A stretch of DNA of 54,781 nucleotides from an uncultured Verrucomicrobiales bacterium. Its GTDB lineage: Bacteria; Verrucomicrobiota; Verrucomicrobiia; Verrucomicrobiales; Akkermansiaceae. Numbering within the stretch: position 1 is the stretch's first letter; every line of letters starts with the position of its first letter. Location of the stretch: positions 1-54,781 of the forward strand of contig CALFVF010000031.1 of the NCBI GenBank assembly GCA_937928735.1, read 5' to 3'. The notes beneath the pieces are model-generated. The model saw nothing but the letters and a program-made list of their open reading frames with translations. It did not search any database and had not been told where the DNA came from. Below are positions 6,815 through 15,148 of this stretch, piece after piece. A program made the position numbers and the translations under genes.

Positions 6815-8677
6815 ATGAAGATTATTTTTCGCATCTTTTCCTACTACGGTCGTTATCCATTCTTAGCTTCGGCTCAGCTTATTTGTGCCATTCTTATGAC
6901 ATTGATGCTTTTAGTCTTCCCGACGATGACGGGTAAAGTCTTCCAAGATGTCATTCAGGGGTATGAACAGCGGGAGCAAAACCTAGAGATCGTAGAAACC
7001 ATCCGCTCAAAGGCGCAGGAGTCTGCTCTCGATCAAGAAACACAGGATAAAATAGAGTCTATTCTCCTCACTCCCGAGGAGCCTGAGATCGAGGGTGAGC
7101 GCTTCCGCAATCTGATCTACTATACCCTAATTGCTCTCGCCGCATTCTTCCTTAGAGATCTCTTTAACTGTCTGCGTATTCTCCTGAATAATGTCTTTGA
7201 GCAGAAAGCGATCTTTGATCTCCGCTCTGAACTTTATGCGAAACTCCAGAATCTCCCTCTTAAGTGGTTTGATACACGGCGCACTGGTGACATTATGACT
7301 CGAGTCGCCGAGGATGTCCCAGCTATGGAGCGCCTTCTCATCGACGGTGTGGAACAAGGTCTCATTGCGGTACTTCAGATCATTTCTGTTTCGATCTTTC
7401 TAATGAGCCAAGATCTTGTCCTTGGACTGACCGCCTTAGCCCCTCTGCCCTTATTGGCGATTGGTGCAACTATTTACACGCACAATGCGCGTGACCGCTA
7501 CCGTGATGTGAAGCGCTTCACGGGTGATATGAATGCGACTCTCAACGACAACATCTCAGGAATTGTACAAATCAAGTCCTATGCCGCCGAGCGGGCAGAG
7601 CATCAGCGCTTCGATGAGCTCTCCAATAAAGTCCGCACAGCGACTCTTAAGGTCATGCGCGCATGGGCGTTCTATAATCCCTCTATGTCGTTTATTAACT
7701 CCCTGGGCTACACGCTGGTTCTCGGGGTCGGTGGCTACCGCATTATCACTCAAGAGTCTATTGATGTGAGCATTTATCTCTCATTTTTCACGATTCTCTG
7801 GGCTCTCTATGATCCTATTAGTCGCCTTCACCAGCTCAATCAAATGGCTCTGTCCTCAAAAGCTGCCGCCGAGCGTGTCTTTGACATCCTAGACACGGAT
7901 GATGAAACTCACATGCAAGGAGGAGTCGATTTACCAAGCCCAGTGCATGGTAAGGTGGACTTTCACAACGTCAGCTTTTCCTATGAGAACTCCCCCACGA
8001 TTCATGATGTTTCTATCACCGCCCAACCTGGCCAAACCATCGCTCTGGTGGGCACCACGGGTGCGGGTAAGTCTACTCTTGTTAATTTACTAGCGCGATT
8101 CTATGAGTACGACTCTGGTTCCATCACCATTGATGATATCGAACTCAATACCGTCAATAAGTCCTCCCTGCGCTCCAGTATCGCCTATGTCACCCAAGAT
8201 GCCTTCCTCTTTAATGGGACTGTCAGGGAGAACTTAGCTCTCGCAAAACGTGATGCCAGTGACAAGGAGATGTGGCGCGCACTTGCTGCGGCCAATGCGA
8301 AAGATTTCGTAGCCGCTCTAGATCAGCAGCTCGACACCAATGTCGGAGAACGTGGCGTAAAGCTCTCTGGTGGTGAGAAACAAAGGATCTCTATTGCTCG
8401 TGCTCTTCTAAAGAATCAGCCGATCCTCATCCTTGATGAAGCTACAGCGAGTGTCGACAGTCGTACGGAAAAGCTCATTCAAGAAGCTCTCGAGCGCCTC
8501 ATGGATAAGCGCACCGCCTTTGTCATCGCACACAGACTCTCCACGATCCAAAATGCAGACTGCATTTACGTCCTAGAAAAAGGAAATATCATCGAGAAAG
8601 GCACCCACCAGGAACTTTTAGCACTCAATGGTAAATATGCGACACTCTCGCGCCAGTCCTTCCTTCAGGAGAAATAA
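6815..8677 (+). CDS. ABC transporter, fused permease and ATPase (MsbA/LmrA-like exporter)
   Basis: Half-transporter of 620 residues with one membrane domain (about 1-330, six segments) and one nucleotide-binding domain (about 355-605). Walker A GTTGAGKST (about 412), signature LSGGEKQR (about 518), Walker B ILILDEATASVD (about 536) and the H-loop IAHRLST (about 570) are intact, so it should be active as a homodimer. Between the first two membrane segments (about 45-105) is an unusually long charged loop. Lipid A flippase (MsbA) is one possibility, multidrug export another; no lipid A genes are adjacent. It is divergent from the coiled-coil pair. Confidence 0.88.
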   Translation: MKIIFRIFSYYGRYPFLASAQLICAILMTLMLLVFPTMTGKVFQDVIQGYEQREQNLEIVETIRSKAQESALDQETQDKIESILLTPEEPEIEGERFRNLIYYTLIALAAFFLRDLFNCLRILLNNVFEQKAIFDLRSELYAKLQNLPLKWFDTRRTGDIMTRVAEDVPAMERLLIDGVEQGLIAVLQIISVSIFLMSQDLVLGLTALAPLPLLAIGATIYTHNARDRYRDVKRFTGDMNATLNDNISGIVQIKSYAAERAEHQRFDELSNKVRTATLKVMRAWAFYNPSMSFINSLGYTLVLGVGGYRIITQESIDVSIYLSFFTILWALYDPISRLHQLNQMALSSKAAAERVFDILDTDDETHMQGGVDLPSPVHGKVDFHNVSFSYENSPTIHDVSITAQPGQTIALVGTTGAGKSTLVNLLARFYEYDSGSITIDDIELNTVNKSSLRSSIAYVTQDAFLFNGTVRENLALAKRDASDKEMWRALAAANAKDFVAALDQQLDTNVGERGVKLSGGEKQRISIARALLKNQPILILDEATASVDSRTEKLIQEALERLMDKRTAFVIAHRLSTIQNADCIYVLEKGNIIEKGTHQELLALNGKYATLSRQSFLQEK

Positions 8678-8723
8678 AGATATTTTCTTTTCAGTACCTA
8701 TGAACATCATGCAAGCTCCCCAT

Positions 8724-9410
8724 ATGAAGCGCTTCTTCATTTTCTCACTGCTATTTTCACTCTTTCTCGCATCCGGGGTGGCTGCGAAAGAGCATTTTAT
8801 TCTGACAGGTGGTCCAGCACTGCGCCAGTGGGAAGACCTCAGAGTGAAGTCTGAGCAGCATGACCGCTGGTGGGCGAACTTCATCCGCGCCTCCACTCTG
8901 CGAATTGATAATCTCAGAAAGGCCTACGGAGAAAACAGCCAAGTCACGTGGGTTGTCTATAAACCTGGCTATGTCACCCGAGCCAGTGAAGACGGTAAAC
9001 CCTACACAAGCTGGATCCAAGAACAAGCCACTAAGCGGAAATGCAAACTCATCTGGGTGAGCTCAAATAGAGAACTTATCGCAGCCTTTAATAATCGTCC
9101 CTCGCGCTCTATCACTACGTTTGATTACTTTGGACACTCCAATAAACACTGCTTCCTCATTGATTACTCCAACCACATCATGGGTGCGGCGAAATGTTGG
9201 CTCCATGAACATGACCTAAGAAAAATCAAACGCTCCACTCTAGCTAAAAACGCCACCTGCCAGAGTTGGGGCTGCCATACTGGAGAAAGCATGAGTGGCT
9301 ACTGGCGCAATCATTTCCGCGTACCTCTTGTCGGAGCAAGGGGTAAGACCGACTACTCTGTGGTGGGTCAAAGTGTCATGCCCAAGCTCAATGGCACCTG
9401 GATTCGCTAA
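8724..9410 (+). CDS. secreted protein of unknown function, possibly caspase-like
   Basis: Not recognised with certainty. Starting at 8724 (MKRFFIFSLLF) gives a clear signal peptide ending near VAAKEH; in-frame ATGs at 8700 and 8709 are alternatives. In the mature part two conserved-looking patches stand out: FDYFGHSNKHCFL, with a His in a GHS context, and NATCQSWGCHTGESMSGYW, with a Cys before HTGE. A His in a GH(S/G) loop followed by a Cys in a C-[HS]-[TS]-G loop recalls clan CD (caspase/gingipain-like) proteases, but overall similarity cannot be judged by eye. It lies 46 bp after the ABC gene. Confidence 0.6.
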   Translation: MKRFFIFSLLFSLFLASGVAAKEHFILTGGPALRQWEDLRVKSEQHDRWWANFIRASTLRIDNLRKAYGENSQVTWVVYKPGYVTRASEDGKPYTSWIQEQATKRKCKLIWVSSNRELIAAFNNRPSRSITTFDYFGHSNKHCFLIDYSNHIMGAAKCWLHEHDLRKIKRSTLAKNATCQSWGCHTGESMSGYWRNHFRVPLVGARGKTDYSVVGQSVMPKLNGTWIR

Positions 9411-9521
9411 GAATTCCCTTTCATGGCTCGCCCAATATTCCATGCAGGCCTGCTAGAGACTCTCTCAACATTTTCGCTCCTATTCTTCGATAGATTTTCC
9501 AATTTTTGACCTTATCAACTT

Positions 9522-10520
9522 ATGCTCTACCAAGAACTCCAAGCTCTCTACGACTTACCCCTCTTTGACCTGCTCAAACGCTCCCGTGACGTACATGACG
9601 CGCACTGGAATGATAATGAAATCCAGCTCTGCACTCTCCTTTCTATCAAAACTGGCGGATGCTCTGAGGACTGCTCCTACTGCGCTCAGTCCGCAAGGCA
9701 TAGCTCTGGGCTCCAGATCGAGCGCCTGATGGATAAGGACGCTGTGATGGAGCGCGCCAAGCTCGCCAGAGACTCTGGCTCGACACGCTTCTGCATGGGA
9801 GCAGCCTGGCGCGGTGTGAGAAGCGGCACAAAGCGCTTCGAGCAAGTGCTTGATATCGTGCGCGATGTCTCCGCTCTCGGCATGGAAGTCTGCACAACAC
9901 TCGGAGAGCTCGGCCCCGAGGAAGCTCTCCAGCTCAAGGAAGCCGGAGTCACTGCCTACAATCACAACCTCGACACCTCTCGCGAGCACTACCCTAACAT
10001 TGTCACCACCCACACCTACGACGATAGACTACGCACCATTCGCAATGCACAGGATGCAGGCATGAGTGTCTGCTGTGGTGGAATTCTCGGTCTTGGAGAA
10101 ACCCCAGAAGACCGCCTAAAAATGCTCGAAGTCATTTCTGAATTTAACCCACAGCCAGAGAGCGTGCCGATTAATTCCCTTATGCCTATGCCGGGCACAC
10201 CACTTGAGGAAGGGAAAGACCCTGTCACGGTCTTTGAGCTTGTCCGTATGATTGCGATCGCTCGTATCGCTGTCCCAAAGGCGAAGGTTCGCCTCTCCGC
10301 TGGTCGCACTCAACTCAGTGAAGAAGCCCAAGCGATGTGTTTCTTCGCGGGGGCAAACTCGATCTTCTATGGTGACAAGCTCCTCACAGCTAAGAACCCA
10401 AGTATCCAGAAAGATCTCGATCTCATCAAACAACTCGGCCTCTCCGCCAAGCAGCCAAATCCCAATCTCAATGCTCCTGAGACGAGCTGCGAGAAGCCTC
10501 TTTCTCCCTGCTGTAGCTAA
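9522..10520 (+). CDS. bioB: biotin synthase
   Basis: Radical SAM enzyme that inserts sulfur into dethiobiotin. The [4Fe-4S] motif is C47-x3-C51-x2-C54 (GGCSEDCSYCAQ) and is followed by the family sequences CMGAAWRG, CTTLGEL and YNHNLDTSREHYP. The later GLGETPEDRL and the SAGRTQL region carrying the [2Fe-2S] Arg are also present. Length 332 is normal. The C-terminus ends in a Cys-rich tail (CEKPLSPCCS). It is followed after 39 bp by a beta-ketoacyl synthase; bioF is 39 kb away, and bioA/bioD are not in the window. Confidence 0.97.
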   Translation: MLYQELQALYDLPLFDLLKRSRDVHDAHWNDNEIQLCTLLSIKTGGCSEDCSYCAQSARHSSGLQIERLMDKDAVMERAKLARDSGSTRFCMGAAWRGVRSGTKRFEQVLDIVRDVSALGMEVCTTLGELGPEEALQLKEAGVTAYNHNLDTSREHYPNIVTTHTYDDRLRTIRNAQDAGMSVCCGGILGLGETPEDRLKMLEVISEFNPQPESVPINSLMPMPGTPLEEGKDPVTVFELVRMIAIARIAVPKAKVRLSAGRTQLSEEAQAMCFFAGANSIFYGDKLLTAKNPSIQKDLDLIKQLGLSAKQPNPNLNAPETSCEKPLSPCCS

Positions 10521-10559
10521 ATTAAGCTCTCTGTCAGTGAGCTCAGCAGCCAGACAGCT

Positions 10560-11780
10560 ATGACTCCGATAGTCTCCATCACAGGTCTTGCCAGCTTTAG
10601 TGGTCTTGGTTGCACGATGGAAGGTCACGCGCAGAGCCTAGAGCTGGGAAAAACAGCTCTCAGACCACTGCGTGAGCTTGATGAAAGCGTCGCGAAGTTT
10701 AGAAACTCATCAAAGCACAAATCCACGAACGGCACTAAGCCTCAAGTAGAACAGCAAGCTGCGTGGATCCAGCCGAGATCCCTCACGCTCTCACGCAAGT
10801 GGGCTCCATGCTCCAAGCTCGCTATTGAAGTCGCTAAACTCGCTGTAGAAGACGCACAGCTCAGCTCAGCAGAACTAAAGAATTGTGCAGTGATCGCAGG
10901 TAGTAGTCGCGGCAATGCTTGGCTGAAGCACTGGCCGGGAAGGCGCCCACTCAAGCTCATGGCGGCATCGAACTCGATGCACGGAGAAATCGCCTCTGCC
11001 GTGAGTATCGAACTAGGTACACAGGGGCCTTGGCAGCTCATTGCCAGTGGCTGTGCGGCCTCACTCGATGCACTGGGTACTGCCTTCATGATGCTGCGCG
11101 CAGGTATTGTGTCTCACGCCATAGTCATTGGCGTGGAGCTTCCCCTTACCCCTGAAGTCCTCCAAGACTACATTGACACAGGAGTGCTCTCATCTAATGG
11201 CATCAATGATCCCTATCACCCTGAGACCTCAGGATTCTTCCCCGGAGAAGCTGCAAGTGCCATTGTCCTACAAGCCAGCAAAGAACCAATCACTGGCTGC
11301 CCGACTATAGAGAGCTATCACTGCACCTCAGACGCGCGCTCCCCTATTGGCATGCCCAAAGACGGGGCAGGACTGCGCCGCTGTATCGAGGCCACTCTAG
11401 CAACCTTACCTACGAACGCCCAAATTCGTGCTGTTTGTCCCCACGCTAGTGGTACTGCTCTCCACGCACAAGCTGAACAGACAGCTCTCCTAGATACGCT
11501 AAAGTCCCACGCACTTGATGAGGCAATTAGCCTGCATTTACTCAAACCTTTCACCGGGCACACTGTGGGTGCTAGTGGCGCTCTCGACACGACCATTCTT
11601 GCCCATTATCTCAGAAACCACTCTCTCCCTCCTAACTTGCCTGGCCTAAGCTCAGTGGCGGCGCCCTTTAGCCTGCCCACAAGCTGCCTGTCTATTCAAG
11701 AACATCAATATGTTCTAAAGTTCGCCGTTGGTATGGGCGGGCACAATAGTATTGTGAGTTTAAAAGCTCCCGCTCGATAA
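10560..11780 (+). CDS. beta-ketoacyl-ACP synthase, KAS I/II (FabF-like)
   Basis: Decarboxylating condensing enzyme of the thiolase fold. The Cys-His-His triad is visible: nucleophile Cys near residue 165 (IASGCAASLDALG), His near 295 (CPHASGTALHAQ) and His near 333 with its preceding Lys (LKPFTGHTVGASGA). GMGGHNSIV at the C-terminus is also typical. The first 70 residues are divergent, and the sequence is shorter and less canonical than housekeeping FabF. Placement directly after bioB suggests a role in making the pimeloyl precursor or a specialised lipid, but that is context only. BioZ enzymes are KAS III-like, which this is not. Confidence 0.82.
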   Translation: MTPIVSITGLASFSGLGCTMEGHAQSLELGKTALRPLRELDESVAKFRNSSKHKSTNGTKPQVEQQAAWIQPRSLTLSRKWAPCSKLAIEVAKLAVEDAQLSSAELKNCAVIAGSSRGNAWLKHWPGRRPLKLMAASNSMHGEIASAVSIELGTQGPWQLIASGCAASLDALGTAFMMLRAGIVSHAIVIGVELPLTPEVLQDYIDTGVLSSNGINDPYHPETSGFFPGEAASAIVLQASKEPITGCPTIESYHCTSDARSPIGMPKDGAGLRRCIEATLATLPTNAQIRAVCPHASGTALHAQAEQTALLDTLKSHALDEAISLHLLKPFTGHTVGASGALDTTILAHYLRNHSLPPNLPGLSSVAAPFSLPTSCLSIQEHQYVLKFAVGMGGHNSIVSLKAPAR

Positions 11781-11847
11781 CCTAAGCTCTCCAGTGAGCT
11801 TGATTCTTGTCACCTTTCTCTTTCGCTGTTCTCTTTCCCCGTTTTCT

Positions 11848-13065
11848 CTAACTGCTAAATGGCCACAGTGAGCGCATGATTTTACCCACCACCCCTGATT
11901 GGGCTTTCTTGCCACGAGCTTCGTGGACAATTTGTGCATAGCGAATCAACCCGACAGCTGTCGAGTACTGCGGATCACGAAAATAAGCGTGCACGCCACT
12001 CACCTCTGGCTGTTCCGGCCGGTATATCGGCAAGCCAAACACATCAGAAGTGAGCTCACCAAAGCCACGCATCAAGCTTGTCCCACCTGCAAGAAAAACA
12101 CCCGTCCCGATTCTCTCTGAAGCCCCCTCTGGTAGACGTTTTTTCACCAGTAAGAGTGTCTCCTCTAAGCGCCCCCGAATCACATCATTGAGCAGTTGAC
12201 GCTCAATTTCAATTTCTTGAAATCCATTCTCATCAGGGACTGTGACCTTGCCGACAGATCGGGCTGGATCTCCTGAGGCATCTCCCTCAGTTTTCTTTAA
12301 GGTCTCTGCCTTCGAGTAGGCAATATGGGTGACTAGGTGAATATCGTTAGTCACATGATCTCCCCCCACAGGTATCGAGCCTGAGGCGGCAATGGCTCCT
12401 GAGAGGTAGAGCACAAAGTCTGTCGTCCCTCCGCCAATATCAATCACAAGGGCGCCAGATTCCTTAGCACTTTTATCCAGAGCGACCTGAGCGGAGGCAA
12501 TCGGGGCAAACACCACGTCATCCACATCAATTGGGATTTCTCTCACACATTTAATACTATTCTGAATCCGATTCCGCACGCCGTGAATGATGTGGTAGTC
12601 AGCTTCTAGGGTTTTACCAAGTAGGCCGATCGGTGTGGTCGTGTTTTCCTGGCCATCTAGCCAATAGCGCCGCACAACATTGTGCAAATAGACATTATCA
12701 CTGGGAATGGCGATATCCCGTGCAATTTCCTTCACCTCCTCAATGTGCTCAGGGACAATTTCCTGCTCTCCATCTGGCAGGCGAAATGTCCCGCGGTTAT
12801 TCACCCCTTGGATATGATTACCCGTCACCGATAAGAACACACTACGGATATTCACATCTGAGATGTCTTCAGCTTCTAGGAGAGCCTCTTTCACACAGGT
12901 TCTGACTTGGGCGTAATCTGAGATTTCACCCTTCCGCACTCCTACAGACTTGGTCTCTCCAACACCGAGAATCTTCACAGAGCCATCAGGTTTTACCTCT
13001 CCCACCACCATGCATGTCTTGCTGGTGCCTATCTCTAATCCCACGTAAATATTCGACTTTGTCAT
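11848..13065 (-). CDS. ftsA: cell division protein FtsA
   Basis: Actin-like ATPase that anchors the FtsZ ring to the inner membrane. The phosphate-1 motif is VGLEIGTSKTCMVVGE at the N-terminus; the phosphate-2 motif DIGGGTTDFVLY is near residue 206 and the adenosine motif FLAGGTSLMRGF near 330. The last 15 residues (GKIMRSLWPFSS) form the amphipathic membrane-targeting helix. Length 405 is normal. Last gene of the murG-murCB-ddl-ftsQ-ftsA series; ftsZ, which usually follows, is absent. The next gene (67 bp away) is convergent. Confidence 0.94.
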   Translation of the reverse strand: MTKSNIYVGLEIGTSKTCMVVGEVKPDGSVKILGVGETKSVGVRKGEISDYAQVRTCVKEALLEAEDISDVNIRSVFLSVTGNHIQGVNNRGTFRLPDGEQEIVPEHIEEVKEIARDIAIPSDNVYLHNVVRRYWLDGQENTTTPIGLLGKTLEADYHIIHGVRNRIQNSIKCVREIPIDVDDVVFAPIASAQVALDKSAKESGALVIDIGGGTTDFVLYLSGAIAASGSIPVGGDHVTNDIHLVTHIAYSKAETLKKTEGDASGDPARSVGKVTVPDENGFQEIEIERQLLNDVIRGRLEETLLLVKKRLPEGASERIGTGVFLAGGTSLMRGFGELTSDVFGLPIYRPEQPEVSGVHAYFRDPQYSTAVGLIRYAQIVHEARGKKAQSGVVGKIMRSLWPFSS

Positions 13066-13190
13066 GCCTTCTTTGCCAATGTTCTCAACAAGATCTCGGC
13101 AGGTAAACTACGGTGTTCTCCGCATCCGTCAACGCAAACTCAAGAGGAAATCACCTTTCCCACTCGATAGCTTCTCTACGACCCAAGGCA

Positions 13191-14123
13191 CTATCTTAGA
13201 CTCACTTCATGATTCATTCGCTCTAGGGGCGGGGGGAGGAGTCCACTGTCTTTATAATATCCCGGCACATTATGCCGAGGCAGGAGGTCAATCCACTGTA
13301 GCTCGCGCCCAGAGGCCTTGGCGTGGGCCATCACTCGGCAGAGTTTTTTGAGCGCTTGGTCGTGCTCATACATGCCAATTCTTGCCTCCATACTGTCTTT
13401 CATTCTTAGTCGCAGGCTAAAGAAATTCTCAACTATGAGACGATCCAGATCTATCTCGGCATCTTCTTCTCTCAAGGTATAAATAAAACTGAGAGCCCGT
13501 AGTGCATCGGCGTGCCTGAGGGGCTTCCCTGGTGAAAACTCTGAGAGAGAAACATCAAACACCTCGATCACTGGCAATTCTTCTGAAACATCCCAGAGTC
13601 GACCATCACAGGGGAAAATCACCCCTTCTTGATCCACCAGTAGTCCTCCATGGGGATTACGCCCTGCAATATTGAGTGATGGAGAGGCGATCCAGGCCAC
13701 GGGAATTCTCTCCTTTAGTCTCACTTTGAGAGTGGAGGGCATCTGGCGCCTGAGCTCTACCTCGACAATTTCTGGTAGTAGCTCTAATGTTTCTTGGGCT
13801 CGCTGTAGATCCACGGAGAAAATGGTTGTCTCCATATCGATCCCCGTCTGCGCCATCAGGCGCTCATGCGTCATGAAGCCATTGGTCTCTAATTCGATTT
13901 TCTGAATCAAATAGTCTTTATTATCAATAAAATGAGTCTGAATCGCTCGCACGCCCATCCAGCCTAGACCGCACACCAGAGCAAGGATAAGTGCCGCTTG
14001 CAGAAACCCCTTCGTCGCATGGAGGGAATGGAATAACAGAATGCGCGGGCTGCTTACCTTGAGGTGAAGCATCCTGTCATTCTTTTTACGGCGGGGGCGC
14101 CGCGTTGTTTTCCTCCGAAACAT
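13191..14123 (-). CDS. ftsQ: cell division protein FtsQ/DivIB
   Basis: Bitopic divisome protein. A basic cytoplasmic N-terminus (RRKTTRRPRRKKNDR) precedes one membrane segment (about 40-62), a POTRA domain (about 72-140, ending LPSTLKVRLKERIPVAWI-like sequence) and an FtsQ beta domain with the recognisable LLVDQEGVIFP. The 310-residue length is usual. Order between ddl (66 bp) and ftsA (125 bp) supports the call, since overall sequence conservation in FtsQ is low. The 125-bp gap to ftsA shows no obvious terminator. Confidence 0.88.
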   Translation of the reverse strand: MFRRKTTRRPRRKKNDRMLHLKVSSPRILLFHSLHATKGFLQAALILALVCGLGWMGVRAIQTHFIDNKDYLIQKIELETNGFMTHERLMAQTGIDMETTIFSVDLQRAQETLELLPEIVEVELRRQMPSTLKVRLKERIPVAWIASPSLNIAGRNPHGGLLVDQEGVIFPCDGRLWDVSEELPVIEVFDVSLSEFSPGKPLRHADALRALSFIYTLREEDAEIDLDRLIVENFFSLRLRMKDSMEARIGMYEHDQALKKLCRVMAHAKASGRELQWIDLLPRHNVPGYYKDSGLLPPPLERMNHEVSLR

Positions 14124-14189
14124 AATGGTTTCTAATCATTTGCGCGCTTTCTGCGTTTCTGCGTTTCTACGATCTTGCTTCTATGCTTT

Positions 14190-15107
14190 TTATCTCTGGG
14201 TCTCTAGAGATAACTGAGCAACCTTAAGGCATAGTGCCCCAAAACTGTATCCTGCCTCCTTCGCGGCCTTCGGCAGCAGGCTAGATTCTGTCATCCCTGG
14301 AATCGTGTTAGCCTCTAAGACATAAGGTATTCCATCGTCTCTTAATAATACATCAACTCGGCTGTACACTTCAACCCCTAATGCTCGGTGCGCACTCAGA
14401 GCCGCCTCTTGCACCCTCTCTGTGGCTTCCTCTGATAGATCGGCTGGACAGTAGTAGTCGGTACCACCATCTCCTGTCATCCACGGGTACTTATTTTCTA
14501 TATCATAAAATCCATCACGGGGCACTATGTGTACAATGGGAAAGACCTCATCACCAAGAACACCCACTGTGAGTTCCTTTCCCTCTATGAATTGCTCAAT
14601 AAGCACCTCATCTCCATACTGAGCCGCTTGCTCAATCGCCGCCTGAGCTTCCGCCTCATTCTGCACAATACTCACGCCCACACTAGATCCCTCACGCGGT
14701 GGCTTCACCACATAGGGCAGCGCCATCTTCGGGAGTTTCACACCCTCTGCGCAATTCAGAGTCTCACTCGCTGGAGTCGGCACGCCTGCTTCCACAAAGC
14801 ATTGCTTACTCGCGACTTTATCAAAGGCCAGGCGGCTACTCACAGCCCCCGCCCCTGTGTAGAGAATTCCTCTCTGCTCCAAGATATCTTGTAGAGTCCC
14901 ATCTTCTCCGAAGGTGCCGTGAATGACATTCACCGCGAGGCTCACCTCTGCGGGGAGCTCAAGCTCCGCACTCGTCACGTCTACTCCCACAGCATTCACA
15001 CCTTCTCCAAGAAGAGCTTCTAACACAGCACGGCCAGACGCAAGTGAGACCTCTCGCTCCGAACCTGGTCCACCCATGAGCACCGCTACTAATTTTGTCT
15101 TATCCAT
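14190..15107 (-). CDS. ddl: D-alanine--D-alanine ligase
   Basis: ATP-grasp enzyme making the D-Ala-D-Ala dipeptide for peptidoglycan. The start chosen, 15107, gives MDKTKLVAVLMGGPGSEREV, the normal N-terminus. Downstream are VIHGTFGEDGTLQ, the ATP loop PREGSSVGVSIV, EQFIEGKELTVGVLG, YYCPADLS and the metal-binding LEANTIPGMTESSLLPKAA. Length 305 is typical. In-frame codons upstream to 15137 add an unconserved tail. It is 41 bp from murC-murB; in Chlamydia ddl is fused to murC, but here it is a separate gene. Confidence 0.95.
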   Translation of the reverse strand: MDKTKLVAVLMGGPGSEREVSLASGRAVLEALLGEGVNAVGVDVTSAELELPAEVSLAVNVIHGTFGEDGTLQDILEQRGILYTGAGAVSSRLAFDKVASKQCFVEAGVPTPASETLNCAEGVKLPKMALPYVVKPPREGSSVGVSIVQNEAEAQAAIEQAAQYGDEVLIEQFIEGKELTVGVLGDEVFPIVHIVPRDGFYDIENKYPWMTGDGGTDYYCPADLSEEATERVQEAALSAHRALGVEVYSRVDVLLRDDGIPYVLEANTIPGMTESSLLPKAAKEAGYSFGALCLKVAQLSLETQR

Positions 15108-15148
15108 TATCCTATCTACTTCTCTATTTCTTAACATTTCTGGCCGTT

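Noticed and set aside
9555..10013. 152-residue frame antisense to bioB
   Set aside because: bioB carries the full radical SAM signature on the other strand; this is a shadow frame.
10116..10628. 170-residue minus-strand frame across the bioB-KAS junction
   Set aside because: Antisense to two well-supported genes; no domain.
11725..11745. GTTGGTAT inside the KAS gene as another repeat copy
   Set aside because: Only eight bases match and they encode the conserved GMGG end; chance.
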